This document shows positions 60,247 to 64,000 of a stretch of 64,000 nt of DNA, one piece after another. The notes beneath the pieces were generated by a model that was not told the DNA's origin, searched no databases, and worked only from the letters and a program-made list of their open reading frames with translations. A program made the position numbers and the translations under genes. Positions within the stretch are counted from its first letter, which is position 1; each line of letters starts with the position of its first letter. Source of the DNA: Candidatus Pseudomonas phytovorans (lineage in GTDB: Bacteria > Pseudomonadota > Gammaproteobacteria > Pseudomonadales > Pseudomonadaceae); NCBI GenBank assembly GCA_029202525.1, contig CP119325.1, forward strand, positions 3,942,001 to 4,006,000, read 5' to 3'.

Positions 60247-61840
60247 TTTCTCCCCGCTCACATATCTCTATGTACGCACTCGGAATAATTCTATCTGGCC
60301 AATACATAACCAACAACGTTGCTCCAGTTATTGTGTGCTTCCCGATAGTGGGCATGAGTTCCACTGTCCCTGAGACCTCCAACCAGCCGATACCTTCCTG
60401 GTTACTGTCTTTCCGCTGTTTTAGCACTGTAATATCAGCTTTATAGTCGGGTATCCTCGGCGGGGTAAAAATAGAAAATTGAGTTGACTTCGACAATGCT
60501 TCTGTATTGATAGCGTGAAAGTCATCGACAATAATGGTCTCACCACCCTTGTACTCAGGAAACTCTCCATCGCCGACGCGATGCACAATCAGGCCCCAGC
60601 GGAAAGCAGAAGTGTCATCCCTATAGTTTGGTAAAACCACTTGAAATCTAAGTCTTTGCTCTGTCATCAGACCAACTAGACCTCCAATCCTCGGCGCGGC
60701 GGGGTCAGTCACGATGCTTGAATCAAAATTGATCTTTGCTTGAACACCAAGAACTGCTGCATTAAGCTCTGCAAACGCAATATCTGCGTATTCGGTAGCA
60801 TTCCAATGTACTGCTGGTGTTTCATCGGCTTTTCCAAACCAGCAGCGCCTTGCCCAACGCTCCAGCGCTGAAGATTCATTCTTTTCAGCCTGCTTACTCA
60901 ATGCATATGCAGTCAAGCTCAATAATATAGCGATACCTAATGGACCTAAAATTAGCGATTTAAATACAGCACCAGCAAAAGCCGCAGCACCTATCCCGTA
61001 GAATGCAGCAGCAGTAACATGGAGAGTTCGCGCTGTGCTATCCCCCGCGGCCGAAGCTCGCTTGGCGGCAGCTTTTGCTTGTGCGGTCTCAAAAACTCCG
61101 GCTATTGCACTGAATAGGGCGCCGAACTTAACCAGCGCTCCTCCAACTGCTGGCACGCCCTGGGGCCAAGGTGCTTTTATATAGCTGGCGCTGGAGCGCA
61201 TTACGAGTCCGATCAGTTCAATCTGCCCTCCCAATATCCCGAGCTGCGCCCCCTGCAACGCCAACTTGGCCTCATGAGCCTTGGGCCCAATCTCCACTTC
61301 CGCTTTTTCCTGATTTCTGGCGAGGCTGTCGTATTGCAAGTACAGCCCTCCAATCGCCAGCAGTAATTCCCAACTTCCCGCCACACCCCGCATTCCGCCA
61401 AAGCCGGTTCGCACCAACTCCGCCGCCTGCTGCGAAGTGATCTTCATCCTCTGGAACATCTTTCGGGCATCCGCCTCCAGCGTCCCCGCCGCCACAGAGA
61501 TATCCACCAATGTCCGCTGCGCCAGGCTGCTCGCCTGGGTCACCTTCATGCTGGCTTCATCCAGCAAACGGCCATGTACCTCCGCTGCTGTACCTTCCAC
61601 CCACACCGACACGCTGATCATCGTGTTGGTAAACCGCGGATCGAGCACGGCCAGGCTCATCAGCCCGTGCTGAATGATCGGCCGCACCTTGCTCCAGGCC
61701 TTGGTTGAATGAATGTCGATGTCATCGATATTGCGATGCATCCGGTCCCTGGCTTCGGCAATCGAGGCATTGGCCTTGTGCTGCAACTCGCGTAAGTGGG
61801 CACTCTGCAGGGCGTAGTACTCGCCCAGCTTCATCTTCAC
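60239..61840 (-). pseudogene. VasX-like effector copy 2, C-terminal fragment
   Basis: This frame of up to 533 residues begins inside the effector (KMKLGEYYALQSAHLRELQ). It includes the helical linker lost from copy 1 (ARDRMHRNIDDIDI, SVWVEGTAAEVHGR), then GGLYLQYDSLARNQEKAEVEIG, the hydrophobic region (GPLGIAILLSLTAYALS) and the C-terminus (LLVMYWPDRIIPSAYIEICERGEND). It pairs with the N-terminal fragment 61852-62280; the junction near 61858 is out of frame. A weak internal start could still give a pore-domain-only protein. The C-terminus is clearly diverged from copy 1. Confidence 0.75.
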
Positions 61841-61851
61841 TTCCAGCTCGA

Positions 61852-62280
61852 TCAGGTGCAGGCATCACTGGAGAAGGCCAGCCAGGCGCTGCCATAGCGG
61901 TCGGTGTCGATATTCAGGAAGGACGAGGGAATGTCATGGTTTTCATTCGTACACTTTTCAGGCAGTGATGCGGGTGGGCCGTCTGACGGTTCGTAGGGAT
62001 TGAAGCGGCGCAGGTGGCCCTGTTCGCTGACTTCGTAGGCATGCCAGACCTGCTGGTCCAGCAGCACATACAGGTAGCCCATGCGCAAAGTGCGCAGGCC
62101 CATCCTCGCCGAGATATGCAGGCTACCCGCCACGGTCGTTATGCACTCCGGTCGAGTATCCGGCACCAGTGCGCGGCGCAGCGGTAATATCGGCAGACCT
62201 TGCCGCTCGCAGGCCATGCACTGGTCAGACGGCAGCCCGGCTTCGGCTGTCGCAATGGCGATACGCTGACTGAGGGTCAT
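61852..62280 (-). pseudogene. VasX-like effector copy 2, N-terminal fragment
   Basis: 142 residues nearly the same as the N-terminus of copy 1 (MTLSQRIAIATAEAGLPSDQ onwards) up to AWLAFSSDA. At about 61858 the DNA jumps to a later part of the gene, adding only CT before TGA. The missing piece corresponds to several hundred codons of the full-length family. The ATG overlaps the stop of the DUF4123-like gene (ATGA), as expected for the first gene after its chaperone. On its own it lacks the pore region. Confidence 0.8.
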
Positions 62281-63200
62281 AAGCGCCTCTCGTTTACTGG
62301 GAGGGGATCGATCAGGCGACACCATTGCGCCTCGGAATAACGAGCGAGCATTGGGGCGAGAGGACGGCGATCGTTGACGGCTGCGTCAACCATGCTGCGC
62401 ACTGCAGCAACGGTATTCAGCTTGGGATGGATGCACAGGTGATGAAGAGCGAAAACCGTGATGTCCTCCTCTGCGCTCAGGCCCAATGCTCGTGCGTCGT
62501 CAATATGGTTGGATACCCGCACGGCGGCCAATGGCGGGACCTGGCATTGGCTCGCGTCCTCCGAGCCCGCACGCAGCACTCTCCAGACAGCCAGCACGCG
62601 CTCGACCAACGCCACATCCTCCTGAATCCGCTGGGCAGGCTCCGGCAAAGAGTGCCGCGATCCGCTCTGCCCTTTGAGGTGGGCCAATCTTCCACCGCTA
62701 CTCAGGAACAACCAGCTGTTGATCGGCCACCACGGGCCATGCTCGACCTGCCTGAACGTTGCCGCGAGCAGCTCCAGGCGAACAGGCTCATAGACTGGGT
62801 AAAAGTTGAAGTGGCGCTTGGCATCGGGTATTCGGCACATGGCCGTGAGATGGGCGGCTACCGTGGCCGGTGTTGCCTCGCTGAACAGCCAGCCACACAA
62901 GTAGCGTCGGTGCCGGTGCAGCCCTCTGTGCGCTGCACGGGCCGTCAGCTCGAGCAAGTCACTGCTGGGAGAAGACCCGGGCGAGGCCAGGCAGGCCAAT
63001 ACCGGGTGCAGGTGAGGCGCATGGGCCAGATCGGCCCTGTGCACACGCGTCAACGCTGCTTCGCCCAACGTTTCGCGCAGCCGAGCAAGCAAGGCATGGT
63101 CGCTTCTAGCCGTGACCGCTAGTGGGTCTATCAGTACATGGCAATGCAAATGCGCCGCATGGTGCCCTTCAATGCTGCGGGCCAGGTTCTCGACCTTCAT
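62277..63200 (-). CDS. DUF4123-like type VI effector chaperone/adaptor (VasW-like)
   Basis: A 307-residue protein. HLHCHVLIDPLAV, LCGWLFSEATPATVAAHL and HFNFYPVYEPVRLELLAATF follow the order of DUF4123 (LLDP, W-L-F, RFYDP) chaperones that load VgrG- or PAAR-linked effectors. The start MKVENLARSIEG overlaps the vgrG stop (ATGA), and its own stop overlaps the effector start, so it is coupled on both sides. In V. cholerae the VasX chaperone VasW is of this type. The family call is from motif order and context. Parts of a second copy survive in the chimera at 59141-59431. Confidence 0.75.
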   Translation of the reverse strand: MKVENLARSIEGHHAAHLHCHVLIDPLAVTARSDHALLARLRETLGEAALTRVHRADLAHAPHLHPVLACLASPGSSPSSDLLELTARAAHRGLHRHRRYLCGWLFSEATPATVAAHLTAMCRIPDAKRHFNFYPVYEPVRLELLAATFRQVEHGPWWPINSWLFLSSGGRLAHLKGQSGSRHSLPEPAQRIQEDVALVERVLAVWRVLRAGSEDASQCQVPPLAAVRVSNHIDDARALGLSAEEDITVFALHHLCIHPKLNTVAAVRSMVDAAVNDRRPLAPMLARYSEAQWCRLIDPLPVNERRL

Positions 63201-64000
63201 GCCTTGACCTCGCACTTGCTACTGCCATCAGCCGTAAGCTCAAGTGACTGGCTATTGCCATCCCCCTTCGCTACCGCCTTGGTCTGCCCCTGCAGGTCGA
63301 GTGTCAAGCCGTTGATGGTAATGCCCTGGTCATCCAGCACGATGCTGCCGCCAGGGCTTCTGAACTCGATGCGTTCACTGGCCAGCAACTGGTAGACCGT
63401 CGTACGTTGTTGCACCCCCTGCCCGACGCTGATCGATTGAGCCCCATTGATCACAAGCGTGCTGTTGTTCCCGGTGAAAGCGTGGTGATTGCTACCCGTT
63501 GACTCCGTGCGGTTGTTAGCGACGTTTTCGACCAGGTCACGTTTGATGTCCAAAAGGCTGTTTTGACCTATGACCTGGGTATGGTTATTTGCTGTTTCCT
63601 GGCGGAAGTTGTTGCCGATGGTCAGTTGCTCATCCTTGCCGACTTGCTCCACTCGATTACGCCCAACAGTCGTGGTCTCATCATTGCCGACGATGTTGTT
63701 CTGGTCCCGCTGGGCATGGATGAACACTTCCTCTTTGCCCAGTTCATCCTCGAAACGCAGCTCGTTGAAGCCGTTGCCCTTGTGGGTCTGGCTCTTGATG
63801 GTCATGCGCGTCTTGTGTTTTGGCAGGTCATACGGCGGCAGCTGATTGCCGCAGTAGGTGCGCCCGGTGATCATCGGCTGGTCGGGGTCGGCATTGACGT
63901 ACTGGACAATCACGTCCTGGCCGATACGCGGTATGGCCATCGAACCCCAGCTGCCGCCGGCCCAGCCTTGCGATACACGCACCCAGCAGGAGCTGAACTC
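63197..64000 (-). CDS. vgrG: VgrG type VI secretion spike protein, C-terminal part (runs off the right edge)
   Basis: The frame is open to the window edge and ends at TGA 63197. It has the VgrG gp5-like signature (CWVRVSQGWAGGSWGSMAIPR, IGQDVIVQYVNADPDQPMITGRTY) and KGNGFNELRFEDELGKEEVFIHAQRDQN. Long beta-helix repeats follow (VGNDETTTVG, IGNNFRQET, VENVANNRTES) and a C-terminal extension SIVLDDQGITINGLTLDLQGQTKAVAKG. VgrG trimers form the puncturing spike of the type VI system. The N-terminal gp27-like half lies outside the window. The stop overlaps the chaperone start. Confidence 0.93.
   Translation of the reverse strand, partial: EFSSCWVRVSQGWAGGSWGSMAIPRIGQDVIVQYVNADPDQPMITGRTYCGNQLPPYDLPKHKTRMTIKSQTHKGNGFNELRFEDELGKEEVFIHAQRDQNNIVGNDETTTVGRNRVEQVGKDEQLTIGNNFRQETANNHTQVIGQNSLLDIKRDLVENVANNRTESTGSNHHAFTGNNSTLVINGAQSISVGQGVQQRTTVYQLLASERIEFRSPGGSIVLDDQGITINGLTLDLQGQTKAVAKGDGNSQSLELTADGSSKCEVKA

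Noticed and set aside
1..64000. CRISPR arrays, tRNA or rRNA genes, insertion-sequence transposases
   Set aside because: No regularly spaced direct repeats, no cloverleaf or rRNA-like sequence and no transposase motifs were seen; the repeats present are REP units and the type VI module duplication.

Overview
The window looks like a chromosome segment of a Pseudomonas putida group bacterium. Composition is GC-rich, codon use is typical of pseudomonads, the intergenic gaps carry P. putida-style REP palindromes, and the gene content fits (MexEF-OprN type efflux, 4-hydroxyphenylpyruvate dioxygenase, OsmE, YbiT, YghU, malate:quinone oxidoreductase, type VI secretion islands). The species call is inference from gene content; no 16S rRNA or other marker lies in the window. 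I saw no tRNA, rRNA or CRISPR array.

1-8.8 kb: the tail of a FecR-like anti-sigma regulator and a TonB-dependent siderophore receptor with a signalling domain, then an RND efflux operon (mexE-mexF-oprN) closed by a strong terminator. 8.9-23.6 kb: a TPR protein, two convergent hybrid histidine kinases, a DJ-1/PfpI protein, a stand-alone CSS redox-sensor domain, hpd (tyrosine catabolism), a full CSS-EAL c-di-GMP phosphodiesterase, an EamA exporter, a TerC-CBS membrane protein, and a GT61 glycosyltransferase beside a GNAT-like protein.

23.9-36.2 kb is accessory. It holds a large DUF6543-LRR toxin-like gene broken by a one-base frameshift, a GapN-type aldehyde dehydrogenase, a VOC protein, and then many small genes: OsmE and other lipoproteins, tiny membrane proteins and an orphan RHS fragment. 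It ends in a decayed tyrosine-recombinase gene whose catalytic Tyr codon reads TAA, next to ybiT.

36.2-56.3 kb is mostly housekeeping and metabolism: ybiT, an MFS transporter, a hydrolase, yghU, an amidase, a YheO-like regulator with a PLP ammonia-lyase behind a long dyad, the carboxynorspermidine pair, a five-gene UDP-uronate/polyprenyl glycan operon, a malate:quinone oxidoreductase with a signal peptide, and a LexA-controlled radical-SAM/DUF4130 DNA-metabolism pair.

56.4-64.0 kb (minus strand) is a type VI secretion effector island: vgrG, DUF4123 chaperone, VasX-like effector, DUF6708-like membrane protein, PAAR. The module chaperone-effector-DUF6708-PAAR has been duplicated in tandem, and each copy carries different internal deletions. 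One effector is broken, one is shortened in frame, and a PAAR gene is fused to scraps of a chaperone gene. The flanks of the two copies are nearly identical, while the effector C-terminus and the neighbouring membrane segments differ. That pattern fits exchange of effector-immunity specificities and is the most interesting signal in the window.
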